Positions 33,209 through 41,715 of a stretch of DNA of 52,349 bases are shown piece by piece. The position numbers and the translations under genes were made by a program. The DNA is taken from contig UQMO01000007.1 of the NCBI GenBank assembly GCA_900542125.1, positions 1 through 52,349 on the forward strand, in the 5' to 3' direction. The notes under the pieces are model-generated. The model was not told the DNA's origin. It saw only the letters and a program-made list of their open reading frames with translations, and did no database searches. Position 1 is the stretch's first letter; each line of letters starts with the position of its first letter. Source of the stretch: an uncultured Collinsella sp. (GTDB lineage Bacteria; Actinomycetota; Coriobacteriia; Coriobacteriales; Coriobacteriaceae).

Positions 33209-33979
33209 ATGCCCGCGCTCGACCTTTGGAACCTCACTTCCCAGCTCAAAAGCACCGATTATCGCTGGGTCGACCTCACCCACACGCTCTCGTGCGACAC
33301 CCCGCACTGGTTTGGTTTTAAACCGTTCGAGTCCACCAAGCTTTTCGACTACCTGCCCGACACGCCCGAGGACATGCTCGCACCCATGCGCTGCTTTCAG
33401 TATTCGGTCGCCTCACAGTACGGCACCCACGTCGACGCGCCGCGCCACTTTCATGCAGACGGCCGCTCCCTCGGCGAGATCGAGCCCATTGAGTTTATGC
33501 ATCCGCTCTGCGTGATTGACAAGCACGAGGAGTGCGCCGCAAACCCCGACTTTATCCTGACCGTCGAGGACCTTAAAGCCTGGGAGGACGAGCACGGCCG
33601 TATTCCCGAGGACGCCTTTGTCGCCTTCCGCTCCGATTGGTCCAAGCTGGCCGACCTCGAGAACAAGGACGAGGACGGTCAGCCCCACTACCCCGGTTGG
33701 AACCTCGACGCCATCAAGTGGCTTGTTGAAGAGCGCAACATCGGCGCTATCGGCCACGAGCCGGCAGACACCGACCCGGCGAGTGTGACCACGCGCGAGG
33801 ACGCCTATCCCTACCCCGGCGAGCAATACATCCTCTCGGTCGACCGCTATCAGATCGAGGTCATGGACCATCTGGATGAGCTCCCCGCCACAGGCGCCGT
33901 CATCTTCTGTACCTTCCCCAAGGTTCGCGATGGCGTCGGATACCCCGCGCGCGTCTTTGCGGTCTGCCCCGCGGCGTAA
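33209..33979 (+). CDS. Cyclase-family (kynurenine formamidase-like) metal hydrolase
   Basis: The 256-residue protein has WVDLTHTLSCDTPHWFG and the metal motif SQYGTHVDAPRHF (family H-x-GTHxDxPxH), then VIDKHEECAANPDF and GAIGHEPADTDP. PF04199 members include arylformamidases and isatin hydrolases; the substrate here is open. AAAGGAG precedes the ATG. The gene is divergent from the aldo-keto reductase and is followed by an intrinsic terminator. Confidence 0.87.
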   Translation: MPALDLWNLTSQLKSTDYRWVDLTHTLSCDTPHWFGFKPFESTKLFDYLPDTPEDMLAPMRCFQYSVASQYGTHVDAPRHFHADGRSLGEIEPIEFMHPLCVIDKHEECAANPDFILTVEDLKAWEDEHGRIPEDAFVAFRSDWSKLADLENKDEDGQPHYPGWNLDAIKWLVEERNIGAIGHEPADTDPASVTTREDAYPYPGEQYILSVDRYQIEVMDHLDELPATGAVIFCTFPKVRDGVGYPARVFAVCPAA

Positions 33980-34055
33980 GCGCACAGCGCATCCGTTCTT
34001 CTATATATTCGCCGTCCCGCATATGCAAGGCGCTCCGGCGGCTTACAATCCATCA

Positions 34056-34079
34056 GGCGCCCCTACGCGGGCGCCTTTT
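34056..34079 (+). terminator. Intrinsic terminator of the cyclase-family gene
   Basis: GGCGCCC (34056-34062) pairs with GGGCGCC (34069-34075), followed by TTTTATAT. It lies 77 bases after the cyclase-family stop and just before the next ribosome site. Confidence 0.82.
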
Positions 34080-34098
34080 ATATGGGGAGATGATTCAC

Positions 34099-35013
34099 AT
34101 GCAGATCAACAAGGTCGCCTTTATCGGCAAGGGCGGCGTCGGCCTGCTCTACGGCAGCATGATCGCCCGGGCGCTCGGCAACGACGCCGTCGAATACGTC
34201 ATGGATGATGCCCGTTTTGAGCGCCATGCGAACGACGCGCTCACCGTCAACGGCAAGCCCTGCGATCTCACGTCCGTCCGTGCCAGCGAGGCAGCGCCCG
34301 CCGATCTGGTCATCCTGACGGTCAAGACCACCGGTCTCGACCAAGCACTCAAGACTATGGAGCGTGTCGTGGGACCCAACACGCTCATCGCCTCGCTATG
34401 CAACGGCATTACGAGCGAGCAAAAGATTGCCGAACGCTTTGGCTGGGAGCATACCGTTCTTGGTATCTGCCAGGGCATGGACGCCGTGTTCCTCAACGGC
34501 GCGCTCACCTTTACCAATGCGGGCGAGATCCGCTTTGGCGCGGCGGCCGGCACGAACCCCGCAACCGTCGCCGCTATCGACGAGCTCTACACGCGCTGCG
34601 GCATCGCCCATACCGTCGAGAGCGACATTGCGCACCGCATGTGGGCCAAACTCATGCTCAACGACGGCATCAACCAGACCTGCATGGCCTACGGCGGGAC
34701 CTACGGAAGCGCCACGGAGCCGGGCTCCGAGCAGCGCCGCTGTTTTGTCTCCGCCATGCGCGAGACGCTTGCGGTTGCCAACGCCGAGGGCGTTGAGCTG
34801 ACCGAGGCAGACCTGACGCAAATGGTGCACCTCATCGAGGGAATCGACCCCGCCGGTATGCCCTCGATGGCGCAGGACCGCATCGCACAACGAAAAACCG
34901 AAGTCGAGGAGTTCGCGGGCACCATTTGCCGCCTGGCCGCCAAACACGATATCCAAGTGCCGCAAAACGATTGGCTCTACCAGAGGATTCGCGAAATAGA
35001 AAGCAGCTGGTAG
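34099..35013 (+). CDS. Ketopantoate reductase family (PanE/ApbA) oxidoreductase
   Basis: The 304-residue protein has the Rossmann start NKVAFIGKGGVGLLYGSMIA, LVILTVKTTGLDQAL with the conserved Lys, ASLCNGITSEQKIAERFG, and the C-terminal helix KLMLNDGINQTC with the Lys-x(3)-N pattern. PanE reduces 2-dehydropantoate to pantoate with NADPH. No other pantothenate gene is near, so another 2-keto acid substrate is possible. The third ATG (34099) is chosen because GGGGAG then lies nine bases upstream. Confidence 0.82.
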   Translation: MQINKVAFIGKGGVGLLYGSMIARALGNDAVEYVMDDARFERHANDALTVNGKPCDLTSVRASEAAPADLVILTVKTTGLDQALKTMERVVGPNTLIASLCNGITSEQKIAERFGWEHTVLGICQGMDAVFLNGALTFTNAGEIRFGAAAGTNPATVAAIDELYTRCGIAHTVESDIAHRMWAKLMLNDGINQTCMAYGGTYGSATEPGSEQRRCFVSAMRETLAVANAEGVELTEADLTQMVHLIEGIDPAGMPSMAQDRIAQRKTEVEEFAGTICRLAAKHDIQVPQNDWLYQRIREIESSW

Positions 35014-35048
35014 TGCTCGGCATACTGCAGCCAACAGATCCAATGGCA

Positions 35049-35091
35049 AAGCCGCCGCAAGGGGCACTCCCCTCGCAGCGGCTTCCTTTTT
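35049..35091 (+). terminator. Intrinsic terminator of the PanE-like gene
   Basis: AAGCCGC (35049-35055) pairs with GCGGCTT (35078-35084), continued by a GGGG/CCCC inner stem, then CCTTTTT. It lies 36 bases after the stop. Confidence 0.83.
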
Positions 35092-35122
35092 CATCTTTGG
35101 CCAAAAATCAGCTTCACAACGG

Positions 35123-35329
35123 TTAGAGCTGCGACTCCGACGCCTGCCCCTCATCGTCGCGACAAAGGACTACACCCGCACTTCCCAGCAGCGCGGCCGC
35201 GATCAACGCGCCGACCACAATAGAGGCAGCCCCACAAGACCCCTGCACACCTGCGACGAGCGCGGCCGTAGGACCAAGGCAACCAAGCGTCAATGCAATG
35301 GCGGCAACGGCGATATCTCGAGCGTTCAC
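35123..35329 (-). CDS. Small two-helix membrane protein, unknown
   Basis: The 68-residue protein has two hydrophobic segments (about residues 6-26 and 34-57) and an acidic, Ser-rich tail ending GQASESQL. I do not recognise a family. The GTG start has GGAGGAAG about eight bases upstream, which is the main evidence that it is real. It lies between the PanE-like terminator and a secreted protein gene. Confidence 0.5.
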   Translation of the reverse strand: MNARDIAVAAIALTLGCLGPTAALVAGVQGSCGAASIVVGALIAAALLGSAGVVLCRDDEGQASESQL

Positions 35330-35445
35330 AAGACCACTTCCTCCAAGAGAAAGACCTTATTTCTCATGAACTAGTGTGCCCCGCGCCCATATGCGCGACG
35401 TACCGTCACGGTAAGGGCTCTGTTAGCTCAGGCGCATACATAGAA

Positions 35446-35491
35446 CGGACGTCTTTACGTTGCCCTAAAGCTCGGTAAAGACACCCGTCCG
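35446..35491 (-). repeat. Hairpin downstream of the secreted protein gene
   Basis: CGGAC/GTCCG (35446-35450 with 35487-35491) and GTCTTTAC/GTAAAGAC (35451-35458 with 35475-35482) form a two-part stem 25 bases after the stop of the secreted protein gene. No T-run is visible, so a terminator role is only possible. Confidence 0.45.
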
Positions 35492-35515
35492 CCAAATATC
35501 CGTGATGCAGAAAAA

Positions 35516-36280
35516 TTACCAACCGGTGTAGTAGTCGGTGGTTCCGGCAGCGCAGCCGGAGTCATAGACCTTGCAATCGCCCTTGGAGCCCGTAAAGGTC
35601 GAGCCCTGGGCCATATCGCCCGCGGCAACAACGTAATAGCCGTCGGAATCGCGCCAGAAGCCCTCAGAATCCTGAGTCCATTCGCCCGTGCGATAGTGAT
35701 AAAGCACATTGCTGCTGTAATAGGTCTCGCGGCGCCCGTTGTAGTTATTGACACCCGCAGAGCGCGTCAGGCCCGATCCGTTCGTGCAGGACGCGGCAGA
35801 CGCGTAGGACGGAGTGTAACCGCCGTTGTAGTACGAAGCCTCGGCAGCCTCCGCCTCGGCGGCAGCCTCGAGCGCTTCGCGCTTGGCATCCTCAAGCGCA
35901 GTGCGCAGCTCATCGAGCTCGGTCGACTTGGCGTCGACCTCCCCCATAGTCAACAGGCTACCCGCACCGTCGATACAGCCCTGCAGCACAGCGCGCTCGT
36001 CATCGGTGGCATAGTCGCCATACATATTCATGATAATCTGAGCGCGCATTTCAAGGGAATCGCGCTTGGCCTCCATCGAGGCGTTCCACTCCTGCATGGA
36101 GCCATAACCATCGCCGCGATAATCAACGGGCTGTACCAGCGTCGTCTCGGACGGCGTAGATCCAACCGTATCGGACAGTGTTGCGGCGTGGGCATCAGTT
36201 GCACCGGCGCCCGCCAAAAGTGCCACGGTCAGAGCGGCGGAAAGGGCAGCGGCTTTCGGTTTTCGTGAATCGATCCTCAT
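35516..36280 (-). CDS. Secreted coiled-coil protein with C-terminal wall-associated-type domain
   Basis: The 254-residue protein has a signal peptide (basic MRIDSRKPK, hydrophobic AALSAALTVALLAGAGA, cleavage near AHA). A helical region with an Ala/Glu-rich coiled coil (ELRTALEDAKREALEAAAEA) is followed by a Tyr/Gly/Ser-rich linker and a C-terminal domain of about 65 residues (YYVVAAGDMAQGSTFTGSKG, GDCKVYDSGC). The last part resembles the small beta-barrel ends of Coriobacterial cell-wall proteins. No catalytic motif can be named. GGAGG is 11 bases before the ATG. Confidence 0.75.
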   Translation of the reverse strand: MRIDSRKPKAAALSAALTVALLAGAGATDAHAATLSDTVGSTPSETTLVQPVDYRGDGYGSMQEWNASMEAKRDSLEMRAQIIMNMYGDYATDDERAVLQGCIDGAGSLLTMGEVDAKSTELDELRTALEDAKREALEAAAEAEAAEASYYNGGYTPSYASAASCTNGSGLTRSAGVNNYNGRRETYYSSNVLYHYRTGEWTQDSEGFWRDSDGYYVVAAGDMAQGSTFTGSKGDCKVYDSGCAAGTTDYYTGW

Positions 36281-36592
36281 GTAGCTGGAAACCTCCGTAG
36301 TGCGTTTTTGCTGCGTTTGAGCTGCGTGTGATTCAATCGCGCTGCATAGTACCCCGAGCAAATCGCGACCTGCGGTTTTACTTAAAAGGTGCACGTCAAT
36401 TGCGTAAAACTCACATCCTCTCAACAGGAGTTTTCCACAACTCGAATGCATAAAGCGTGTCAAAAACCCTGTTTTTGCACCCGTTCTATGCAAAAAATGC
36501 GCCTGTGCAACCATTGTTCGCACAGGCGCCTTGAGCAGGCATTTTATGCAGTTATACCTATCGAGTCGCAAGGGGTCCTTACACAAGTCGCC
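36281..36592. other. 312-base intergenic region between the secreted protein and metY
   Basis: It holds the minus-strand metY terminator (36492-36529) and the leader of the secreted protein gene. A lone TTTTCCACA at 36431 resembles a DnaA box but has no companions. I see no gene. Confidence 0.5.
36492..36529 (-). terminator. Intrinsic terminator of metY
   Basis: On the minus strand a ten-base stem (36529-36520 with 36508-36499) with an 11-base loop is followed by ATTTTTT. It lies 63 bases after the metY stop. Confidence 0.85.
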
Positions 36593-37903
36593 TTACTCGT
36601 CCAGCGCGGCGAAGGCCTGCTTCAGATCCCAAATGATATCCTCGGCGTTCTCGGTACCGATGGAAAGACGGATCGTGGAGGGCGTGATGTTCTGCTCGGC
36701 GAGCTCCTCGGCAGAGAGCTGGGAGTGCGTGGTGGTAGCCGGGTGCACGACGAGCGACTTGACGTCGGCCACGTTGGCGAGCAGCGAGAACACCTGCAGA
36801 TGATCGATGAACTTCCAAGCTGCCTCCTGGCCACCCTTAATCTCAAAGGTAAAGATCGAGGCGCCGCCGTTGGGGAAGTACTTCTGATAGAGCTCGTGAT
36901 CGGGGTGCTCAGACAGGCTCGGGTGGTTCACCTTGGCGACATGGCTGTCACCAGCCAGGAACTCAACGACCTTCTTGGTGTTCTCGACATGACGGTCAAC
37001 GCGCAGCGACAGAGTCTCGGTGCCCTGGAGCAAGATCCAGGCGTTGAACGGGCTGATGCAGGCGCCCTCGTCACGCAGCAAGATAGCGCGGACATAGGTT
37101 GCGAAGGCGGCGGGACCGGCAGCCTCGGCAAACGAGACGCCATGGTAGGAGGGGTTGGGCTCGGCGATCTGCGCATACTTGCCGCTCGCCTTCCAATCGA
37201 AGTTACCGCCGTCGACGATCACACCGCCCAGCGAGGTGCCGTGGCCGCCGATGAACTTGGTTGCGGAGTGAACGACGATGTTGGCACCATGCTCCAGCGG
37301 ACGGAACAGATACGGGGTGCCGAAGGTGTTGTCGACGACAACCGGCAGACCGTGCTTCTTGGCGATCTCGGAGATGGCGTCGATGTTGGGGATGTCGGAG
37401 TTGGGGTTGCCGAGCGTCTCGAGATAGATGACCGTGGTGTTGTCCTTGATGGCCCCCTCGACCTCTTCCAGGTTATGGGCATCGACGAAGGTGGTCTCGA
37501 CGCCAAACTGGGAGAGCGTATGCTCCAGCAAGTTGTAGGAGCCACCGTAGATGGTCTTCTGAGCCACCACGTGGTCACCGGCCTGGGCAAGAGCCTGCAG
37601 GGTATAGGTGATGGCAGCAGCACCGGAGGCGACGGCAAGACCCGCCACGCCACCCTCGAGTGCGGCGATACGGTCCTCGAAGACGCCCTGGGTGGAGTTG
37701 GTCAGACGGCCGTAGATGTTAACGGCGTCGGCAAGACCAAAGCGGTCGGCGGCGTGCTGGGAGTTGCGGAACACATAGCTCGTGGTCTGGTAGATAGGCA
37801 CGGCGCGGGAGTCGGATGCGGGATCGGCGCTCTCCTGGCCAACGTGAAGCTGCAGGGTATCGAAACCAAAGGTGTGCTCGGGGTTGTTGATGAACTGGCT
37901 CAT
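36593..37903 (-). CDS. metY: O-acetylhomoserine sulfhydrylase
   Basis: The 436-residue PLP enzyme opens FDTLQLHVGQE, has YGRLTNSTQGVFEDRIAALEGG, ASGAAAITYTLQAL, VVVDNTFGTPYLFRPLEHGA, and the PLP Lys in VVHSATKFIGGHGT. Length and these blocks fit MetY rather than the shorter MetB/MetC. It makes homocysteine from O-acetylhomoserine and sulfide. AAGGAG precedes the ATG. A LysR-family gene is divergent and a leader of about 178 bases with a small upstream ORF lies in front, so sulfur-dependent control is likely. Confidence 0.93.
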   Translation of the reverse strand: MSQFINNPEHTFGFDTLQLHVGQESADPASDSRAVPIYQTTSYVFRNSQHAADRFGLADAVNIYGRLTNSTQGVFEDRIAALEGGVAGLAVASGAAAITYTLQALAQAGDHVVAQKTIYGGSYNLLEHTLSQFGVETTFVDAHNLEEVEGAIKDNTTVIYLETLGNPNSDIPNIDAISEIAKKHGLPVVVDNTFGTPYLFRPLEHGANIVVHSATKFIGGHGTSLGGVIVDGGNFDWKASGKYAQIAEPNPSYHGVSFAEAAGPAAFATYVRAILLRDEGACISPFNAWILLQGTETLSLRVDRHVENTKKVVEFLAGDSHVAKVNHPSLSEHPDHELYQKYFPNGGASIFTFEIKGGQEAAWKFIDHLQVFSLLANVADVKSLVVHPATTTHSQLSAEELAEQNITPSTIRLSIGTENAEDIIWDLKQAFAALDE

Positions 37904-37965
37904 GATGATCTCCTTGATCGAACAAAAGTAAATAAATTAGAGAGAAGTAAGTCGCTGTCTCCTGA

Positions 37966-38019
37966 TCACGCCGACGGGCGCAAACAGGAGCCCGGCATTC
38001 GTCTTGGTAAGCAATTCAT
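37966..38019 (-). CDS. 17-residue upstream ORF in the metY leader
   Basis: The ORF reads MNCLPRRMPGSCLRPSA, has an excellent AAAGGAGG site seven bases upstream, and lies wholly inside the metY leader. It contains two Cys codons. CTCCTG inside the ORF can pair with CAGGAG just past its stop, or possibly with the metY ribosome site. This is the layout of a cysteine-responsive leader peptide, but the Cys codons are not adjacent. Confidence 0.45.
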   Translation of the reverse strand: MNCLPRRMPGSCLRPSA

Positions 38020-38087
38020 ATGCGGGCCTCCTTTCGCATCCCGGTTCCGTGGTCGGTTTAATTACCTACCGCCTTTGTGTGTTTTGA

Positions 38088-38116
38088 ATAGTACGAGCAT
38101 TGTTTCGCTCGGTCAA
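38088..38116 (-). promoter_or_regulatory. Promoter of metY
   Basis: On the minus strand TTGACC (38116-38111) and TACTAT (38093-38088) are separated by exactly 17 bases. This places the start of transcription near 38081. Confidence 0.7.
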
Positions 38117-38151
38117 TCACTTAAAAGCGCTAACCTGTTATCGGTTTTTTA

Positions 38152-38161
38152 GATAGCTATC
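38152..38161. promoter_or_regulatory. Candidate LysR operator between metY and lysR
   Basis: GATAGCTATC is a perfect palindrome about 36 bases upstream of the metY -35 box and 16 bases before the LysR ATG. That fits a site for both activation of metY and autorepression. Confidence 0.45.
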
Positions 38162-38177
38162 GAAAGGACGGGCACCG

Positions 38178-39080
38178 ATGACCCTCCAGCAGCTTCGTTT
38201 TCTGATCGCCGTGGCAGAGTCCGGCTCAATCAACGCCGCAGCTCAGCGCCTCTATACCGCTCAGTCCAACATCTCAAACGCCGTCAAAAGCCTAGAACAA
38301 GAGCTCCATCTGGAGATCTTTACGCGCTCCAGCCGCGGCGTCACGCTCACCAACGACGGCACCGAGCTTTTGGGCTATGCGCGCCAGGTCGTAGAGCAGG
38401 CCGACATGCTCGAGGCACGCTACGAGGACGGTGGCACCCCGCAAGCCCGCCTCGCCATTTCCGCCCAGCACTACGCCTTTTCGGTCGAGGCCTTTGTCAA
38501 CGTAGTCGAGCGCTGCCGCGACAGCAAGTTCGAGTTCATCATGCGCGAGACCACCACATCGCAGATCATCGATGACGTCCGTGCGTTTCGCAGCGATATC
38601 GGCATTCTGTATCTGGATGACTTTAACGCCCGCGTTCTGCAGAAGGCCTTCGCCGATGCCCGCGCAAGCTTCCATCCCCTATTCGACGCGACGGTCCACG
38701 TCTTCGTTAGCGAGCGCCACCCGCTCGCACGCCGCCCGCAACTGTCCCTTGCCGACCTCACGCCCTATACGCGCTACAGCTTTGAGCAGGGAACCTCAAA
38801 CTCCTTCTATTACGCCGAGGAACCTTTTAGCTATATCCCTTGCGACCGCAACATACGAATCTCAGACCGCGGAACACTTACTAACTTACTTATCACGTCG
38901 AACGGTTACACCCTGTCGACCGGTGTCCTCTCCAATGAAATGCAATGGGGCATGGCATCGATCCCGCTAGCAGACGCCCCAACGATGCACGTTGGCTACA
39001 TCATGCACGACGAGCGCAAGCCCTCTCCCCTGCTGCAGCAATATCTCGATGAGCTCGACCGCATCATCCATGCCAACTAA
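38178..39080 (+). CDS. LysR-family transcriptional regulator
   Basis: The 300-residue regulator has the N-terminal winged helix MTLQQLRFLIAVAESGSINA, AAQRLYTAQSNISNAVKSLE, and a periplasmic-binding-like effector domain (about residues 90-300). It is divergent from metY, the classic arrangement for a LysR protein that activates its neighbour. O-acetylhomoserine or O-acetylserine is a likely effector by analogy to CysB/MetR types. GAAAGGA precedes the ATG. Confidence 0.9.
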   Translation: MTLQQLRFLIAVAESGSINAAAQRLYTAQSNISNAVKSLEQELHLEIFTRSSRGVTLTNDGTELLGYARQVVEQADMLEARYEDGGTPQARLAISAQHYAFSVEAFVNVVERCRDSKFEFIMRETTTSQIIDDVRAFRSDIGILYLDDFNARVLQKAFADARASFHPLFDATVHVFVSERHPLARRPQLSLADLTPYTRYSFEQGTSNSFYYAEEPFSYIPCDRNIRISDRGTLTNLLITSNGYTLSTGVLSNEMQWGMASIPLADAPTMHVGYIMHDERKPSPLLQQYLDELDRIIHAN

Positions 39081-39179
39081 CAGTCGGAAGACGGGGTAGA
39101 AATCGTAGATTGCTGGCCCCCGGCGGGCATGGCGCTACAATGGTCACTCACATGAAATGCACTCAACGAAAGGAAGCCC

Positions 39180-39665
39180 GTGAAGGTCATCATCTATACC
39201 GACGGCTCGGCCCGATCAAATCCGGGACGCGGCGGCTACGGCGCCGTGCTCAAATACACCAACCCCGCCGGCAAGACCTTCACCTCCGAGCTTTCGCGCG
39301 GCTACGCCAAGACCACCAACAACCGCATGGAGCTCATGGCGGTCATCGTGGCGCTCGAGGCGCTCAACCGCCCCTGCGAGGTCGAGGTCCATTCCGATTC
39401 GCAGTACGTCGTCAACGCCTTTAACAAGCACTGGATCGACGGCTGGAAAAAGCGCGGATGGAAAACCGCCAACAAGCAGCCCGTCAAGAACCGCGACCTG
39501 TGGGAGCGCCTACTCACCGCCAAAAGCAAGCACAAGGTTGAGTTCATCTGGGTTAAGGGTCACGCCGGTCACGAGCTCAACGAGCGCTGCGATGAGCTCG
39601 CCACCACGGCGGCCGACGGCAGCAACCTCGATATCGACGCCGGCTTTAACGAGAGCGACCTGTAA
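39180..39665 (+). CDS. rnhA: Ribonuclease HI
   Basis: The 161-residue enzyme has IIYTDGSARSNPGRGGYGAV (catalytic Asp), NNRMELMAVIVALEAL (Glu), VHSDSQYVVNAFNKHWIDGW (Asp) and GHAGHELNERCDELATTAA (Asp), the complete DEDD set. It degrades RNA in RNA-DNA hybrids. The GTG start has AAAGGAAG upstream. Confidence 0.94.
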   Translation: MKVIIYTDGSARSNPGRGGYGAVLKYTNPAGKTFTSELSRGYAKTTNNRMELMAVIVALEALNRPCEVEVHSDSQYVVNAFNKHWIDGWKKRGWKTANKQPVKNRDLWERLLTAKSKHKVEFIWVKGHAGHELNERCDELATTAADGSNLDIDAGFNESDL

Positions 39666-39738
39666 TAGCGTTTTCGCGCAGCTTTATATCCCCACGCGCT
39701 ACACTCATCCTGTAGACCAAACAACGCAAGGGGGACGT

Positions 39739-40845
39739 ATGCTGCGCATCGCGACCATCGGCACATCCATGATCACCGACGACTTTATCCAAGTCGTCAA
39801 CGCCAACGATCAAGCCGCGTTTGTGGGCACGCTTTCACGCGATGCCAATCGCGGTGCCGCCTTTACCGCCGAGCGCGGTGGCGAGCGAAACTTTACTTCA
39901 CTCGATGAGCTCGCGGCAGCCGCCGACGTCGACGCCGTCTATATCGGCAGCCCTAACGCACTTCACTACGAGCAGGCCCTTGCCTGCATCGCCGGTGGCA
40001 AGCACGTCATCGTCGAGAAGCCCTTCTGCGCCACCGAAGCGCAGGCGCTGGAGGTCTTCCGCGCTGCCGAGGCAGCAGGTGTCGTGGCCCTCGAGGCCAT
40101 GCGTCCCCTCCACGACCCCGCCTTCCACGCCATCGAGGACGCCCTGGGCGAGATCGCCCCCATCCGCCGCGCCTCATTGCGCTTTGGCAAATATTCCTCG
40201 CGCTACAACGAGATTCTCGCGGGACGCGCCACCAATATCTTCGACTGCAATATGGCATCGGGTTCCCTCATGGACATTGGCGTCTACACCGTCGAGCCCA
40301 TGGTCGAGATTTTCGGCATGCCCTCCGGCCTTACGAGCATGGCTACTCTGCTCGACCCCGCCACGCGACAGCTCACGCACGGCCCCATCGACGGCTGCGG
40401 TTCCATCCTCGCCAGCTACGGCGGTGGCCGTATCTCCGTCGAGCTCGCGCACTCCAAAATAACGAATGACCTGCTGCCCTCGCAGATCGAAGGCGAGCGT
40501 GGCACTATCCAGATCGACCATCTGTCCACGCCCCGCAACGTCCGCATCGACTATCGCGGCGATGTCGTACGCGGCTCGGCGACCGAGGCACCGCGCGAAC
40601 AGGGCAACAACGGCCGCGTGCTCGACCTGCCCAAATCGAGCAACACTATGGAATACGAACTCACAGACTTTATCACCGCCATCGGCGGCATCGATAACGT
40701 TAAGGAAGAGATTTGGGAGACCCCGGCGGGACGTCACGAACTTGGCCACTACCGCGATGTCACGCTCGTCTCATTGCGCATCATGGATGCCGTGCGCCAG
40801 CAGGCCGGCATTACCTTCCCGTCCGACGCAGGCAAGCAGGCCTAG
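39739..40845 (+). CDS. Gfo/Idh/MocA-family oxidoreductase
   Basis: The 368-residue protein has the Rossmann opening LRIATIGTSMITDDFIQVVN, DAVYIGSPNALHYEQALACI, and the diagnostic GKHVIVEKPFC motif with the catalytic Lys, then a C-terminal alpha/beta domain. Members oxidise or reduce sugars and inositols with NAD(P). AGGGGGA precedes the ATG. An acylphosphatase gene starts two bases after its stop. Substrate unknown. Confidence 0.88.
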   Translation: MLRIATIGTSMITDDFIQVVNANDQAAFVGTLSRDANRGAAFTAERGGERNFTSLDELAAAADVDAVYIGSPNALHYEQALACIAGGKHVIVEKPFCATEAQALEVFRAAEAAGVVALEAMRPLHDPAFHAIEDALGEIAPIRRASLRFGKYSSRYNEILAGRATNIFDCNMASGSLMDIGVYTVEPMVEIFGMPSGLTSMATLLDPATRQLTHGPIDGCGSILASYGGGRISVELAHSKITNDLLPSQIEGERGTIQIDHLSTPRNVRIDYRGDVVRGSATEAPREQGNNGRVLDLPKSSNTMEYELTDFITAIGGIDNVKEEIWETPAGRHELGHYRDVTLVSLRIMDAVRQQAGITFPSDAGKQA

Positions 40846-40847
40846 CG

Positions 40848-41258
40848 ATGGGCTTCTTCGATGCGTTCTTCTCCAGCGTCACCGGCGGCAGTCGAGAGCC
40901 TCAAAAACCATCAAACATTGAGCTCGAGCTGCGCCGCAGGCTTACTGTGCTCGCAAGCGACGAGGCCACTCAAGACACTCCCCTGCGCTATTTCCTGCGC
41001 TGGGCGGGGCAAGTCCAGGGCGTTGGTTTTCGCTTTACCAACACCAACCTCGCGCAGGCACACGCACTCACCGGCTGGGTGCGCAACATGGAAGACGGCT
41101 CGGTCGAGATGGAGATACAGGGAGCTCCGGCAAACATCCTATCTCATCTCGAGGCGCTTCATGCCTCCTACGAGCGCATGGGAACGCGTTTTCGCCTCGT
41201 AGAAGCCCAGGCCCAAGCCCCACTTGCCAATGAAGACAGTTTCATTCCTCGTTATTAG
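40848..41258 (+). CDS. Acylphosphatase with N-terminal extension
   Basis: Residues about 45-136 form an acylphosphatase: RWAGQVQGVGFRFTNTNLA contains the phosphate-binding GQVQGVGFR with catalytic Arg, and LTGWVRNMEDGSVEMEIQG contains the catalytic Asn. The first 45 residues (GFFDAFFSSVTGGS, LELRRRLTVL) are extra compared with the usual 90-residue enzyme. It hydrolyses acyl phosphates. The ATG is two bases after the oxidoreductase stop, so translation is coupled. Confidence 0.88.
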   Translation: MGFFDAFFSSVTGGSREPQKPSNIELELRRRLTVLASDEATQDTPLRYFLRWAGQVQGVGFRFTNTNLAQAHALTGWVRNMEDGSVEMEIQGAPANILSHLEALHASYERMGTRFRLVEAQAQAPLANEDSFIPRY

Positions 41259-41271
41259 TATTGTGTGCTAA
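41255..41271. promoter_or_regulatory. Candidate Fur-family autoregulatory site
   Basis: TTAGTA-N5-TGCTAA is an inverted repeat with one mismatch, about 50 bases before the Fur-family gene and overlapping the acylphosphatase stop. It is loosely similar to PerR/Fur boxes. Confidence 0.25.
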
Positions 41272-41319
41272 ATACGGTATCATTTACCTACGACCGTTGA
41301 TAGAAAAGAGGCGAGGCGC

Positions 41320-41700
41320 ATGGCGGTGCAAAGAAGGAATACCAGGCAGCGAAAGCTGGTTCTTGACGCCGTGCGCCAAAGCTACAACCATCCCACCGCC
41401 GACGAAATCTACAACGTCGTGCGCGCACAGGATGACAAAATCAGCCGTGGCACGGTCTACCGCAACCTCAACCTCCTGGCCGATGCCGGGGAGATCCTCT
41501 CCATCAAGACACCAGGCGGCAGCCGCTTCGATCGCACGATCGAGCCGCATGCGCATATCATCTGCACCTCGTGCAGCCGCGTCATCGATGTACCGCTCCC
41601 CTTCGATGCCCAACTCGACACCAAGGCGTCCGAGCAAATCGGTTGGAGCGTCATCTCGCACTACACCATCTTCGAGGGTCTCTGCCCCGACTGCCGGTAG
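41320..41700 (+). CDS. Fur/PerR-family metalloregulator
   Basis: The 126-residue regulator has NTRQRKLVLDAVRQSYNHPT, DEIYNVVRAQDDKISRGTVYRNLNLL as the DNA-binding half, and FDRTIEPHAHIICTSC with a late CPDC as the structural zinc site. The short length and the opening suit the PerR type, which senses peroxide through metal-catalysed His oxidation, but Fur or Zur cannot be excluded. AAAGAGG is upstream of the ATG. Confidence 0.87.
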   Translation: MAVQRRNTRQRKLVLDAVRQSYNHPTADEIYNVVRAQDDKISRGTVYRNLNLLADAGEILSIKTPGGSRFDRTIEPHAHIICTSCSRVIDVPLPFDAQLDTKASEQIGWSVISHYTIFEGLCPDCR

Positions 41701-41715
41701 ATGTTTGGGACATGT

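Noticed and set aside
36431..36439. TTTTCCACA as a DnaA box or origin
   Set aside because: Only one near-match is present, with no cluster, AT-rich unwinding region or dnaA/dnaN genes nearby.
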